DNA from: Fibrobacteria bacterium
Lineage (GTDB): Bacteria > Fibrobacterota > Fibrobacteria > UBA11236
Length of the DNA stretch: 64,000 bases
Direction: 5' to 3'
NCBI GenBank assembly: GCA_017881725.1
Contig: JADGQO010000026.1
Coordinates: 1-64,000 of the forward strand
Shown here: one piece after another, positions 1 through 9,309 of the stretch
How positions within the stretch are numbered: the stretch's first letter is position 1
How the letters are laid out: each line of letters starts with the position of its first letter
Made by a program: the position numbers and the translations under genes
Notes under the pieces: generated by a model
Database searches by the model: none
Seen by the model: only the letters and a program-made list of their open reading frames with translations
Told to the model about the DNA's origin: nothing

Positions 1-173
1 CGGATGCCAAGACTTGGAAAATCGTCCAGCCAGTCGCGGAGTTTCCAGGGCGTGGAGGCCATACCGCTTTGAACTTCAAAAATCGGCTATGGGTCATTGG
101 AGGCTTGGGCCAGAAGCAGGTTTTAAATGACGTTTGGAAAACCACGGATTCGTCGTACTTGCCTCCGCAATAA
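1..173 (+). CDS. Kelch-propeller protein, 3' end only (partial)
   Basis: This is the last 56 codons of a gene whose start lies outside the window; codons begin at base 3 and the stop is TAA at 171-173. The encoded tail is identical, residue for residue, to the C-terminus of the next gene (1098-1270), including the WVIGG and NDVW kelch motifs and the final YLPPQ. The DNA differs at 11 positions, all synonymous. It is therefore the upstream member of a tandem duplicated pair of predicted surface or periplasmic beta-propeller proteins. Function unknown. Confidence 0.75.
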   Translation, partial: DAKTWKIVQPVAEFPGRGGHTALNFKNRLWVIGGLGQKQVLNDVWKTTDSSYLPPQ

Positions 174-232
174 ATGCATCTTTATACGGTGAACGTCCGT
201 AATCTTGATCGGCTTCTGGCGCACTCACTCAC

Positions 233-1270
233 ATGACTTTCTGTTGGTCACAATTAATTCCCCGTTCATTGCGCAGCCTTGCCTTAATGTTACTCATCTC
301 ACTTATGATTCCAGGACTCTGGTCTTGCGCCTCGACGACCGAGGGGGAAATGCCGAAGCCGGTTTGGCAACAAACGCTGAAGGGTGGTGCGTTCAGCTAT
401 CGATGGGCCCATGTCTCACTGGTTTTCAAAGAGCGGATGTGGGTAATCGGCGGCAATAGTTATGATGTCGAAATGAACGATGTTTGGTCCAGCGTGGACG
501 GAAAAACCTGGGACCGCATTACCGATTCCGCGGACTTTTCGCCAAGGTTCTGGCATTCAGGGGTGGTATTCAATAATAAAATGTGGGTAATTGGTGGGGC
601 TTTAAAAGCAGGTGGCCATTTCGCAAACGACGTGTGGAATAGTGACGATGGAAAAAAATGGAATCAAGTGACTGACTCCGCCCCCTTTGAACCCAGATGC
701 ACACATGCGTCCCTAGTATTTCAAAATAAAATATGGGTGATCGGTGGATGGGCCAATGCCACCTTTCCAAAACATGATGTCTGGTCTTCGGGAGACGGAA
801 AGACCTGGGAACTTGTTACCGCTTCAGCGGCATTTACGGAACGGATCCAATTAAATGCCATCTCTTGGAAAAATGCCATGTGGGTAATTGATGGGCAGAA
901 TATTTCCACGGGCGGCGGTTCCTATCATGACGTTTGGCGATCAGTGGATGGGAAAACCTGGGACAAGCAGACGGACAGCCTGCCCTGGGGTGATATGAAA
1001 GGTTTACAATCCATTACCGCCACCCAAGACACCTTATACGCCATCGGGGGAATAGGCGTTGGCTTCTACGATTACTTGAATGCGGTTTGGAGCTCAACGG
1101 ATGCCAAGACTTGGAAAATCGTCCAGCCGGTCGCTGAGTTTCCGGGACGCGGAGGACATACCGCTTTGAATTTCAAAAACCGGCTATGGGTCATCGGAGG
1201 CTTGGGACAGAAGCAGGTTTTAAATGATGTTTGGAAAACCACGGATTCGTCGTACTTGCCTCCGCAATAA
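233..1270 (+). CDS. Kelch-repeat beta-propeller lipoprotein
   Basis: A 345-residue protein with an N-terminal export signal: arginines followed by a hydrophobic stretch ending in LWSC, an acceptable though not ideal lipobox. About six kelch-like blades follow, each with an IGG or WVIGG strand, then NDVWSS-DGKTW and a hydrophobic strand about 48 residues apart. Kelch propellers are usually binding modules, and no catalytic signature is visible. It is the downstream copy of a tandem pair; only 59 bases separate the upstream stop from this start. ATG at 287 is an alternative start, but 233 keeps the positively charged signal-peptide n-region. No clear ribosome binding site is seen. Ligand and role are unknown. 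Confidence 0.7.
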   Translation: MTFCWSQLIPRSLRSLALMLLISLMIPGLWSCASTTEGEMPKPVWQQTLKGGAFSYRWAHVSLVFKERMWVIGGNSYDVEMNDVWSSVDGKTWDRITDSADFSPRFWHSGVVFNNKMWVIGGALKAGGHFANDVWNSDDGKKWNQVTDSAPFEPRCTHASLVFQNKIWVIGGWANATFPKHDVWSSGDGKTWELVTASAAFTERIQLNAISWKNAMWVIDGQNISTGGGSYHDVWRSVDGKTWDKQTDSLPWGDMKGLQSITATQDTLYAIGGIGVGFYDYLNAVWSSTDAKTWKIVQPVAEFPGRGGHTALNFKNRLWVIGGLGQKQVLNDVWKTTDSSYLPPQ

Positions 1271-1380
1271 AAGTTCAACTGCCAGGTGGCAGGATCAACT
1301 CCAATTGAGACCAGCCCGCCAATAAATCCTCTCCGCATCGACATCTGGAAACTCGACCCACCCTTTCATATCCGCCGTAT

Positions 1381-2928
1381 TTATTCCCGGCCACCCCAGC
1401 TTCCGAATAAGCCACCGTTGCGGATGCTCGGAATACGCGAAGGTCCAAACGAGCCCGTCTGGATAGTGCTCCCTCCGCCACCCGTTCCACCTGGTGTGAA
1501 TCCGGAAGGCCAACCAGGGGGCGGTCCGGAGGGCGGTGGAGGATGCAAGCCAGTATTCGGATCGACATAGGGATCCGTCAAAGATGGGCCTTTCCAATTG
1601 GAACAACTGTTTCCCGTCGGAGCGCCGGAGGGCCGGTAGGTTGAGGCACAGCCCTTGGTATAAGCGCAGGAATTATCGAACGACGCATTGTTCAGGCCAC
1701 AATACCATTGTCCGTTCGCCTTGTTTTGAATGGCTTCGGCGACGCCGGTGTTTGAGCAATAGAGATTCCAGTTTCCGACGTCGGTTTGGAGATCGCAACA
1801 TTCCGCTTGGGTGGAAATCTGGGCGCAAATTTCCGCTTTGGGATCGATAGGCTGGCCCAACGCCAGGTGTCCCCAATATTCCTTACAACAGGTTTGCGCT
1901 TTCCAGGCCGTGCATTCCGAGGGAATGGCCGCGCAAGTCGAGGTGCCGCACAGCGCCCGCACATTGCCCCAATTGGGGATGATGCCATCCGGTAAAGGCG
2001 TGCCGTCGCAAAAGCTCATGTTCTTGCAATCGAAAAAATCGTTCCACCAGCCTCCGTCGCAAATGGGCGGACCACAGGTGCTGCCGTTCTCGCCCACGCA
2101 ATCGATGCACACGTTCGCGCACACGCTGCCCGGCTGGCATTCGCCCGTGGTGATGGCGGCGCAGCAATCCGCCTTGGTCTGCCAGGGCGCTATCCTGCAA
2201 AAGTCCGTTCCACAAGCGCTGTTCCAGGTTTTTACGCTGACATTGCCGCTCAAGGCGCAGCGGTAATAGCACTTTTCATTGAGCCCGTCGGTTGGGTTTA
2301 GATTTTGATTGGCGAAAAACTGTTTCATGAATCCGCAGCATTGGCCCTGGTCATAACAGGAATAGGAATTCAGCCGGGTTTGGTTTTCCGTAACGACGCT
2401 TTTATTCAAATCCGAAAGTTGCTGCTTGAGCGACGCGTAAAACGCAGCTTCGGCCTGCCGTTCCGCCAGGGTCGTTACCTTTCCGGCGGCGTTTTTCGAT
2501 GAGAGGTGCGGCGCAATCAAGGTGGCGAAAACGCGTCCGGCGATGAACACGTTGTTCGTCAGAACTCCGGCCTGGACTTCCAATCCCACCACGCTGGTAT
2601 CCACGGCCCCCGCTACCATGGGGCCTGGAACGATTCGATACCGATACAGGAATTCGCCCATCCCCACGGCGGCCGGTGCGCTCCATTGCGTATAGCCCGG
2701 TCCGGCGGCGGTCAAGGTGGCCACGGTCAGGGTGCTTAATTTTTCCGCCGTAGTCGCGACTGCATCGGTCAAGGCTTTCATCTCACGGGATTCCCTGTGA
2801 TTGGCCACCACGTTTTTAAAGGCCTTGGTGCCCACTCCGGCGAGAATGACGAATACCAACAGGCCGGCCAAGGCTTCGAGCAAACCGAAGCCGCCTTGCA
2901 TGCGTTGATTCGGACGTGATTTTTTCAA
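1381..2928 (-). CDS. Cysteine-rich type IV pseudopilin
   Basis: A 515-residue protein opening with a class III prepilin signal: basic leader, then GG^FGLLEALAG with Glu at +5 of the mature chain and a continuous hydrophobic helix. The leader should be cut by a prepilin peptidase and the helix packed into a pilus or pseudopilus. After a pilin-like region of about 150 residues comes a section (roughly residues 190-445) with about 30 cysteines, including four CC doublets in similar settings (QCCG, DCCA, TCCK, ECCD), which suggests internal repeats locked by disulfides. The tail is rich in Pro and Gly. Its start overlaps the upstream gene's stop by 4 bases, so it is the last gene of a three-gene operon. 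The large cysteine-rich module suggests an adhesin or tip subunit (inference). Confidence 0.7.
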   Translation of the reverse strand: MKKSRPNQRMQGGFGLLEALAGLLVFVILAGVGTKAFKNVVANHRESREMKALTDAVATTAEKLSTLTVATLTAAGPGYTQWSAPAAVGMGEFLYRYRIVPGPMVAGAVDTSVVGLEVQAGVLTNNVFIAGRVFATLIAPHLSSKNAAGKVTTLAERQAEAAFYASLKQQLSDLNKSVVTENQTRLNSYSCYDQGQCCGFMKQFFANQNLNPTDGLNEKCYYRCALSGNVSVKTWNSACGTDFCRIAPWQTKADCCAAITTGECQPGSVCANVCIDCVGENGSTCGPPICDGGWWNDFFDCKNMSFCDGTPLPDGIIPNWGNVRALCGTSTCAAIPSECTAWKAQTCCKEYWGHLALGQPIDPKAEICAQISTQAECCDLQTDVGNWNLYCSNTGVAEAIQNKANGQWYCGLNNASFDNSCAYTKGCASTYRPSGAPTGNSCSNWKGPSLTDPYVDPNTGLHPPPPSGPPPGWPSGFTPGGTGGGGSTIQTGSFGPSRIPSIRNGGLFGSWGGRE

Positions 2929-4748
2929 AAGCTTTTCCTCTTGTATCCGATGATTTGGGGGGCGCTATGGTCGTCGGTCATGGGCGCGGGGAATTTGGGC
3001 GGATAGGCGACGCCGAGATTGTCGTCATAACGCCAGGTCACGCGCGCGGGATCGCTGTTACAGTCCCAGCCCTCGTCGCAATTATCCTTGGGGCCTTTAG
3101 AACCGGCGTTGCGCGTAATGAGCGAGCCTTCGAAAGTCAACTTCCATTTCGTTCCTTTGGTGCGCGGATATGCCAAGGCCACGAATCCGTACTCGTCGAG
3201 CACGGCGTTCGGGCAGGTTCCGTCCTTGCGGCATTCCACTTGCGGTTCCCGGCCATAGCCCGCTTCGCGTACGCGGGCGTCGTCCCAAATGAAATTATCG
3301 GACATGTACTTGGCGAAGTTCACCGTGGTTCCCGCCTTCGGCACCCGGGTGGAATCGAAAACCTCGCGCTTGCACACATACCCGTATTTCCAATCCGGCA
3401 CCGGCAGGCCGTCGGCATACACGATTTCGTCATTCTCAGCCAGGATGGCCGCGCGGATGGTCAGCTCGCGGGAGGAGCTTTCGTGAATGTAAACCCTGTC
3501 CTGTGCGATGATGCCCAAAGTCACCGGCATGCCGTTGGCGTCCACTTCGGTTTTGATCGGGCCGATGAAATCGCCGTAAAGAAACACATCGTCGCCGGAC
3601 GCCACGGTGAGCGGAATCTGTTTCAATTGTCCGGTCAAATAAATGTCGCCGGGAAAGAACAGGATGGCATTGTCCTTGAAGGTGGAATAGAGCCGGCTAT
3701 ACCTGCGCGCCGGAGTCCCAAGCACGAAATAATCCTTGCCGTCCCCACCGCCGTCGTAAACCACGGGCGAGGCCATGACAATCACGGAGTCGCCCACCAA
3801 AGTAACTTGCGCCAAGTCGATGGCCACGGCCGATCCGGCCACCACGACGGGGCTCCGGAGCGTCTGGCTCAAGGTATCGAAGCAACCCGCGAACAAAGTG
3901 TCGCACGGTCCAGTGGAATGGCAGGAACCGTTGGTATTCAGTCTGTCCCAAGCAGGATTGGCGGGATTGGGATCGGTTCCGAACAAGTGGATGCCTCCAT
4001 TATCCGACATCGATTCGAAGGTTTGTGAATACATGGAGACATCGTAAAAGGAGTTGTCCCAACCGCTGACATGCACGTGGTTCAAGGTGGGAATATCCTG
4101 TTGGTTTTCCCGGAACCCGAAATCGTATTGGCCGTTGGCACGATTCTGCAAAACGCCTCCGGTACTCACCAAGCGGGTGAATTGAACGGTAGGGTTGGTT
4201 AAATCGATGTCCCCGGCCACCAGGATTTCCCCATCCACGACGCTGCCGCCCGTGTAAATCAAAGTGCTGTTACCCTCCACGTAACGCGCGTATTTCGCCA
4301 GGCTGGGCGCCCGCAAAACGCCTTGCACGCTTTCATAACGTTGGGCCGGCCGCGCCGGATCCTTGACGCCTTGCACATTGATGGAAACAGACAGCGGCGT
4401 CTCGACCAGGTCGTATGACTCCAATCGGAAATACCCCATCTCGGAAGTCCCGAACCCGATCTTCCGCCAATCCGCAGCCTTCTCCACGGCCAGGAAATTG
4501 CGAACCTGTTTGGCCCCACCCGCGCGGTTCAAGGCTACGATTCGAGTCTTCAGATAATTGAAACCCGCGTCGGCCAAATAAAATTCCTCGGTGGATTTCA
4601 TGTTCTTCACCGTATCGATTCGGCTCCGCCCGCTGCGTTGCGTGAGGATGAACAACACCAGGGCCAAAACCACGCCCACCGTAAGCACGATGAACAGCAC
4701 CGCGCCGCGCTGACTCCGTTCCGAACCGGCGAGTGTCGGACTGGTCAT
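2925..4748 (-). CDS. PilX-like pilus assembly protein
   Basis: A 607-residue protein beginning with a short cytosolic segment containing QRGAVLFIVLTVGVVLALV, then a charged stretch and EEFYLADAGFNYLKTR. This pattern is typical of PilX N-terminal domains, minor-pilin-like proteins that prime type IV pilus assembly. The rest is a long extracytoplasmic beta-rich region with no recognised domain, much larger than classical PilX (about 200 residues). It sits between the PilW-like gene (stop and start share one base at 4748) and the cysteine-rich pilin (4-base overlap), so all three are probably co-translated. The exact role is inferred from the N-terminus and the neighbours. Confidence 0.65.
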   Translation of the reverse strand: MTSPTLAGSERSQRGAVLFIVLTVGVVLALVLFILTQRSGRSRIDTVKNMKSTEEFYLADAGFNYLKTRIVALNRAGGAKQVRNFLAVEKAADWRKIGFGTSEMGYFRLESYDLVETPLSVSINVQGVKDPARPAQRYESVQGVLRAPSLAKYARYVEGNSTLIYTGGSVVDGEILVAGDIDLTNPTVQFTRLVSTGGVLQNRANGQYDFGFRENQQDIPTLNHVHVSGWDNSFYDVSMYSQTFESMSDNGGIHLFGTDPNPANPAWDRLNTNGSCHSTGPCDTLFAGCFDTLSQTLRSPVVVAGSAVAIDLAQVTLVGDSVIVMASPVVYDGGGDGKDYFVLGTPARRYSRLYSTFKDNAILFFPGDIYLTGQLKQIPLTVASGDDVFLYGDFIGPIKTEVDANGMPVTLGIIAQDRVYIHESSSRELTIRAAILAENDEIVYADGLPVPDWKYGYVCKREVFDSTRVPKAGTTVNFAKYMSDNFIWDDARVREAGYGREPQVECRKDGTCPNAVLDEYGFVALAYPRTKGTKWKLTFEGSLITRNAGSKGPKDNCDEGWDCNSDPARVTWRYDDNLGVAYPPKFPAPMTDDHSAPQIIGYKRKSF

Positions 4749-5557
4749 TAAAAACCCCTTACGAAAACGGTTTGTTCGGATTTGCGGGCCAGCAGCGCAT
4801 GCGTTGGCGGACCGGTTAAGGCGACGAAAGTCAGCGCATACGCGATTTGCCCGGCTTCGCGATCGACGGACCGCACGCGGAACTCCAAGGAGTCGCCCGG
4901 TAGGTGGGTCGGCACGAAGCTGCGCACGAATACGGCGGATCCATCGGCCGCTTCGCGCGCCACGCGCAAGGTCTTGTTATCCGGAAGGGATATCGTGATG
5001 CGCTCCAAAGGAAAAATCAGGGTCATTTTGGGATAGGTGGCGAAAAGATCATCCTTAAGGAAGAGGATGGAATCTTGGATGCCGGACACGGCCGCCACTT
5101 CTTGGGCGCTCCCAGCATTGATGTAGGCGAATCCGCCGGTCTTGAATAGCGAAGCGTTGTCCACCTTCACCTGGCGTTGGTGGGTATTGAGGACCGGGGC
5201 GGCCAGCAACGCAGCGGATCCCGAATAATTCCCGTACACGCGAATGGCCAAGGAGTCGGGCTTCAAATCGAAAACGCGATGACCGCCATTCACAATCGGC
5301 GCCGACAGCAAACGATGGGGGTCGAAAAAAAGCGAGTCTCCGGAAACGCCGCCGGCAATCAGGTAGCGGTTGATACAATCCACGGCGTTTCGCACCCCGT
5401 CCTGGAGCGATGTGACCTGCTTTTGTCGGTCCATCCGGGCCATGAAATTCCGATAAAAAGTGAAGGCCAGCAACGAAACCAAGGTGCCTACGATAAGGGC
5501 AACCAGGATTTCGATCAGCGTCATACCCCGATTGCTCGGGCTTGGGGGATTTTTCAT
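4748..5557 (-). CDS. PilW-like prepilin (type IV pilin family)
   Basis: A predicted 269-residue prepilin: leader MKNPPSPSNRG, cleavage before MTLIEILVALIVG with Glu at +5, and a hydrophobic helix that continues into LLAFTFYRNFMARM. This fits PilW/PilV-type minor pilins that form the initiating tip complex. I chose ATG at 5557 over an in-frame TTG at 5584 because it gives an 11-residue leader of normal size, and because a TATAAT box at 5595-5600 would place the transcript start almost on the TTG. First gene of the leftward operon 5557-1381. Confidence 0.65.
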   Translation of the reverse strand: MKNPPSPSNRGMTLIEILVALIVGTLVSLLAFTFYRNFMARMDRQKQVTSLQDGVRNAVDCINRYLIAGGVSGDSLFFDPHRLLSAPIVNGGHRVFDLKPDSLAIRVYGNYSGSAALLAAPVLNTHQRQVKVDNASLFKTGGFAYINAGSAQEVAAVSGIQDSILFLKDDLFATYPKMTLIFPLERITISLPDNKTLRVAREAADGSAVFVRSFVPTHLPGDSLEFRVRSVDREAGQIAYALTFVALTGPPTHALLARKSEQTVFVRGF

Positions 5558-5594
5558 TTTTGGTAATTCAACAACCCATCGCAACTTTCGCTCA

Positions 5595-5600
5595 ATTATA
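5595..5600 (-). promoter_or_regulatory. -10 box of the pilin operon
   Basis: The minus strand reads TATAAT here, 38 bases before the proposed start at 5557. No good -35 is seen at 16-18 bases, so this is a candidate only. Confidence 0.35.
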
Positions 5601-5754
5601 GAGGGTGGCCCTTGGTAACAGCCACAATTCAGGCCGTTTTAACTAATTTCACACGGCCGGGTGCCGTCGGTTCCCGCTAAATCATCCGGAAATCCGTGCC
5701 TTATGCCGGAGTATTCCGTATTTTCACGTTCTTGAATAAAAGAGTTCGACTGGC

Positions 5755-8469
5755 ATGAGCACACTAATTTCTCAAGCCCAAGCCTCCCGGGGCTTTGGCA
5801 TTCCTTACCTGTCCGGAGCGGAAATCCGTCAGGGCTTCATCGATTTTTTCGCGTCCAAAGGACACACCTACGTGCCATCCGCGCCCGTGGTTCCGCATGA
5901 CGACCCGACTTTGCTGTTCACCAATGCCGGCATGAACCAATTCAAATCCGCCTTGCTCGGGGATAACCGCGAGGGCTGGAAGCGCGTGGCCAACTCCCAG
6001 AAATGCATCCGCGTTTCCGGCAAGCACAACGACCTCGACGAGGTGGGCCGCGATACTTACCATCACACTTTTTTTGAAATGCTCGGGAACTGGTCGTTCG
6101 GCGACTACTACAAGCAGGACGCCATCGTGTTGGCCTGGGAGCTGTTGACCGAGGTTTGGAAGGTTCCCAAAGACCGGCTGTACGTCACCGTATATAAGGA
6201 CGATGATGAAGCCGAACAGATTTGGAAAACAAAAACCGATATCGAGCACAAACGCATCATGCGTTTCGCGGAAAAGTCCAACTTTTGGGAAATGGGCGAT
6301 GTGGGGCCTTGCGGACCTTGCTCGGAAATCCATTTCGACATGGGCGATCCCGCAACGCGCGATCAGACTTATGCTGATCCCATCCTTGGCGTGAACGGGC
6401 CCAATGCCCGATACATCGAATTGTGGAACAACGTGTTCATGCAATTCGAACGCTTGCAAAGCGGGGAGTTAAAGCCCCTCAAGCACAAGAACGTCGATAC
6501 CGGCATGGGGTTTGAACGCATTGTTTCCGTGATCCAGGGAACCGGGTCGAATTATGAAACGGACGTGTTCGGTCCCCTCATCCAAAAAATCGCATCCTTG
6601 TCCGGAGTCGCGTATTCGCAAGGGCCGGAAGGCACCGCCCACCGGGTCATGGCCGATCACGTGCGCGCCTTATCCTTCGCCATCGCCGACGGGGCCACCC
6701 CTGGAAACGAAGGCCGCGGATACGTCCTGCGCCGCATTCTCCGCCGCGGCAGCCGCTTCGCCCGCAACATGGGCCAACGTGAGCCTTTCCTCTGCAAGCT
6801 CGTGGCCGTCCTCGCCGAAACCATGGGCCAGGCCTATCCGGAACTGGTGCAACGACAGGCCTATATCGAACAGGTGATCCGCGCCGAAGAGGAACGCTTC
6901 ATGCGCACCTTGGGCCAGGGACTGGATCGTTTCGCCAAGATTTCCGCCGACGTGAAATCCAAGTCGGCCACTGTCATTCCCGGCGCAGACGTATTCACTC
7001 TTTACGATACCTACGGGTTTCCCACCGACTTGACGCGCATCCTGGCCGAAGAGCAAGGGCTGACCATCGATGAGGCCGGCTATACCAAACATATGGAAGA
7101 GCAACGCGAGCGGGCCCGCAGCGCGGCCAAATTCGACGGCAGCTTCGCCAGCGATGAAGGCTGGACGCTGCTCTCGCCGAGCCTGGAAACGGAATTCGTC
7201 GGCTATGCGTCGCTCGCGTCCGACTGCAAGACCTTGCGCTACCGCGAGGACAAGGACCAAGTTTTGGTGGTCCTGGATCGCACCCCGTTTTACGCCGAGG
7301 CCGGCGGGCAGGTCGGCGATACGGGAACGCTGGCATCGACGCTGAAATCCGCCACCGGTCTGCCTGCGGCCGAATTGCGCGTGACCGACACCATTAAGGT
7401 GTTCGACATGATTATCCACCGTTGCGATTTGCTGGGCGGCCTGCTCACGAAAGAGAACATGGCCTCCCTGGTCGCGAAGGTCGACGCCGATCAACGTTTC
7501 GCGATCCTGCGCAACCATAGCGCCACGCATTTGCTGCACGCGGCCCTCCGATCCGTGCTCGGTGAGCATGTGCAACAGCAGGGGTCGCGCGTTTCGCCCG
7601 ATGCGCTGCGTTTCGACTTCACGCATTTCCAAGGCGTCACGGCAGAGGAACTGCGCAAGGTCGAGGACCTGGTCAACCGTCAGGTGCAGGAAAACCTCGC
7701 GATTTCCATGTCCGTGCACGGCATCGACGAAGCCAAGCAATTGGGTGCCATGGCCTTGTTCGGGGAAAAATACGGCGACCGCGTGCGGGTGATCAAAATG
7801 GGCGGATTCAGCATGGAACTGTGCGGAGGAACCCACGCCACCGCCACGGGGCAAATCGGTTTTTTCAAGATCGTATCGGAAAGCTCCATCGCCGCCGGCG
7901 TCCGGCGCATCGAAGCGGTTACCGGTAACGCGGCAGTTACCCTGGCCCGCCGCAATTTCGACGCCCTGGCGGAAATCGCCAAGGTGTTCAAGTCCAAGCC
8001 CGGGCAGGAACAGGAGCGCGTCGCGGAAGCGGCCGCGCGCATCAAGGCGCTGGAAAAGGAAATCCTGGAATTGCGCCAAGCCCAGGCCCGTTTGCAAGCC
8101 GTTGCCTTGGTAGGCGAACGCTCCGTTCCGATGAACGGGACCACGGTGCTCATCGCTAAGTTGGATGAAAAAACCTATCCCAAGGATTTTGTAGGCCTTT
8201 TGGTCGATGGCCTCGCGTCGCAACTCCGTAACGGCGTCGCTCTCCTCACGCAAGTTTCCGGGGACTCCCTTTCCATCTATGTCGTATGCGGCAAGGAAGC
8301 TCAGACGAAAGTCAAGGCCGGGGACTTAATCAAAGCCGTCGGCCCGGTGGCGGACGCGCGTGGCGGAGGCAAACCGGATCGGGCCCAGGCCGGATCGAAG
8401 TCGCCGCAGAAGGAAGGCCTGCTCTTGGCCGAGGCCGAGAAATGGCTCAAACAGGCGTTGGGGGCTTAA
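5755..8469 (+). CDS. alaS: Alanyl-tRNA synthetase
   Basis: A 904-residue class II synthetase that charges tRNA-Ala in the cytosol. The N-terminal catalytic core is recognisable (FFASKGH, LLFTNAGMNQFK, GDVGPCGPCSEIHFD). The editing domain carries the zinc-binding HxxxH at His588/His592 and CGGTH at Cys690/His694. A C-terminal coiled-coil and C-Ala region follows. The N-terminus is about 15 residues longer than usual before the conserved SGAEIRQGF segment, but the ATG at 5755 is the only sensible start. Its stop overlaps the next start (TAATG), so the next gene is translationally coupled to it. Confidence 0.97.
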   Translation: MSTLISQAQASRGFGIPYLSGAEIRQGFIDFFASKGHTYVPSAPVVPHDDPTLLFTNAGMNQFKSALLGDNREGWKRVANSQKCIRVSGKHNDLDEVGRDTYHHTFFEMLGNWSFGDYYKQDAIVLAWELLTEVWKVPKDRLYVTVYKDDDEAEQIWKTKTDIEHKRIMRFAEKSNFWEMGDVGPCGPCSEIHFDMGDPATRDQTYADPILGVNGPNARYIELWNNVFMQFERLQSGELKPLKHKNVDTGMGFERIVSVIQGTGSNYETDVFGPLIQKIASLSGVAYSQGPEGTAHRVMADHVRALSFAIADGATPGNEGRGYVLRRILRRGSRFARNMGQREPFLCKLVAVLAETMGQAYPELVQRQAYIEQVIRAEEERFMRTLGQGLDRFAKISADVKSKSATVIPGADVFTLYDTYGFPTDLTRILAEEQGLTIDEAGYTKHMEEQRERARSAAKFDGSFASDEGWTLLSPSLETEFVGYASLASDCKTLRYREDKDQVLVVLDRTPFYAEAGGQVGDTGTLASTLKSATGLPAAELRVTDTIKVFDMIIHRCDLLGGLLTKENMASLVAKVDADQRFAILRNHSATHLLHAALRSVLGEHVQQQGSRVSPDALRFDFTHFQGVTAEELRKVEDLVNRQVQENLAISMSVHGIDEAKQLGAMALFGEKYGDRVRVIKMGGFSMELCGGTHATATGQIGFFKIVSESSIAAGVRRIEAVTGNAAVTLARRNFDALAEIAKVFKSKPGQEQERVAEAAARIKALEKEILELRQAQARLQAVALVGERSVPMNGTTVLIAKLDEKTYPKDFVGLLVDGLASQLRNGVALLTQVSGDSLSIYVVCGKEAQTKVKAGDLIKAVGPVADARGGGKPDRAQAGSKSPQKEGLLLAEAEKWLKQALGA

Positions 8470-9218
8470 TGAAAATCGGACCGATTGAAACCCGTCTCAT
8501 CCAAGGCCTGGACAAGGTCAAGTCCTTGTTTTTCGTGCTCCTGGATCCGGATTCGGCGTCCGCCGACAGCATCGTGGAATCCGGCCTGCGCGCCGTTAAA
8601 CATGGCGCCGATGCCCTACTGCTGGGCGGGTCATTCATCGGCAATCCCAACTTCACGCAAATCGCGGCCAGCCTCAAGCGCGAAACGCAAACGCCCATCA
8701 TCCTTTTCCCGGGAGGTTGCTCGCATGTTACCCCGGGTCCGGACGCCATCCTGTTCACCACTTTGATCAGCGGCCGCAATCCGCAATATTTGATCGACGA
8801 GCAAGTGAAAGGCGCCGTCCTGGTGCGCAGCCTCAAGATGGAGGCGCTGCCGACGGCCTATATGTTGATCGAATCCGGACGCACCACGGCGGTGGAATAC
8901 ATCAGCAATACACGACCCATCCCCTCCGATAAGCCCGCCATCGCCGCTGCCCATGCCATGGCCGCCGAATTGATGGGACAACGATGGGTCTATCTCGAAG
9001 CCGGCAGCGGAGCCCTCAACGCCGTGCCCGTCCCCATGGTGCAAATGGTGCGCGCCTCGGTCGACCTTAAAGTCATCGTCGGGGGCGGCATCCGAACGCC
9101 GCAGCAGGCTCGGGAGCGGGTGGAAGCGGGGGCTCATGCCATCGTAGTCGGGAACCTGTTCGAAGCCAATCGCGATGAGAGTTTGATGCGCGACTTCGTT
9201 TCCGCCGTTCACGGTTAA
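8469..9218 (+). CDS. Geranylgeranylglyceryl phosphate synthase-like (PcrB/GGGPS family)
   Basis: A 249-residue TIM-barrel protein. Visible family marks are FFVLLDPDS near the N-terminus, the glycine-rich GGSF segment, PIILFPG, LEAGSGA, IVGGGIRTPQQAR and the phosphate-binding VVGNLFE at the end. Archaeal GGGP synthases join geranylgeranyl diphosphate to sn-glycerol-1-phosphate, the first ether bond of archaeal lipids; group II homologues are known in Bacteroidetes and other FCB bacteria, while PcrB of Firmicutes uses heptaprenyl diphosphate. The start overlaps the alaS stop by one base. Chain-length preference cannot be judged here. No sn-glycerol-1-phosphate dehydrogenase is in the window. 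Confidence 0.88.
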   Translation: MKIGPIETRLIQGLDKVKSLFFVLLDPDSASADSIVESGLRAVKHGADALLLGGSFIGNPNFTQIAASLKRETQTPIILFPGGCSHVTPGPDAILFTTLISGRNPQYLIDEQVKGAVLVRSLKMEALPTAYMLIESGRTTAVEYISNTRPIPSDKPAIAAAHAMAAELMGQRWVYLEAGSGALNAVPVPMVQMVRASVDLKVIVGGGIRTPQQARERVEAGAHAIVVGNLFEANRDESLMRDFVSAVHG

Positions 9219-9309
9219 GCCGCAACCGCAACCGCCCCAGGCACCACGGCGTCGGCGCGCGACGCGCCCCGAAGCGACTCCCACTCCGGCCGGATGAATC
9301 CCCCGTCGC

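Noticed and set aside
1281-1294. CTGCCA-GG-TGGCAG palindrome between convergent kelch and pilin genes
   Set aside because: The loop is only two bases and no T tract follows, so it is unlikely to be a terminator.
6670-8253. 527-codon open frame antisense to alaS
   Set aside because: It mirrors the conserved alaS frame; the protein has no recognisable motif and GC-rich third positions keep antisense stops rare.
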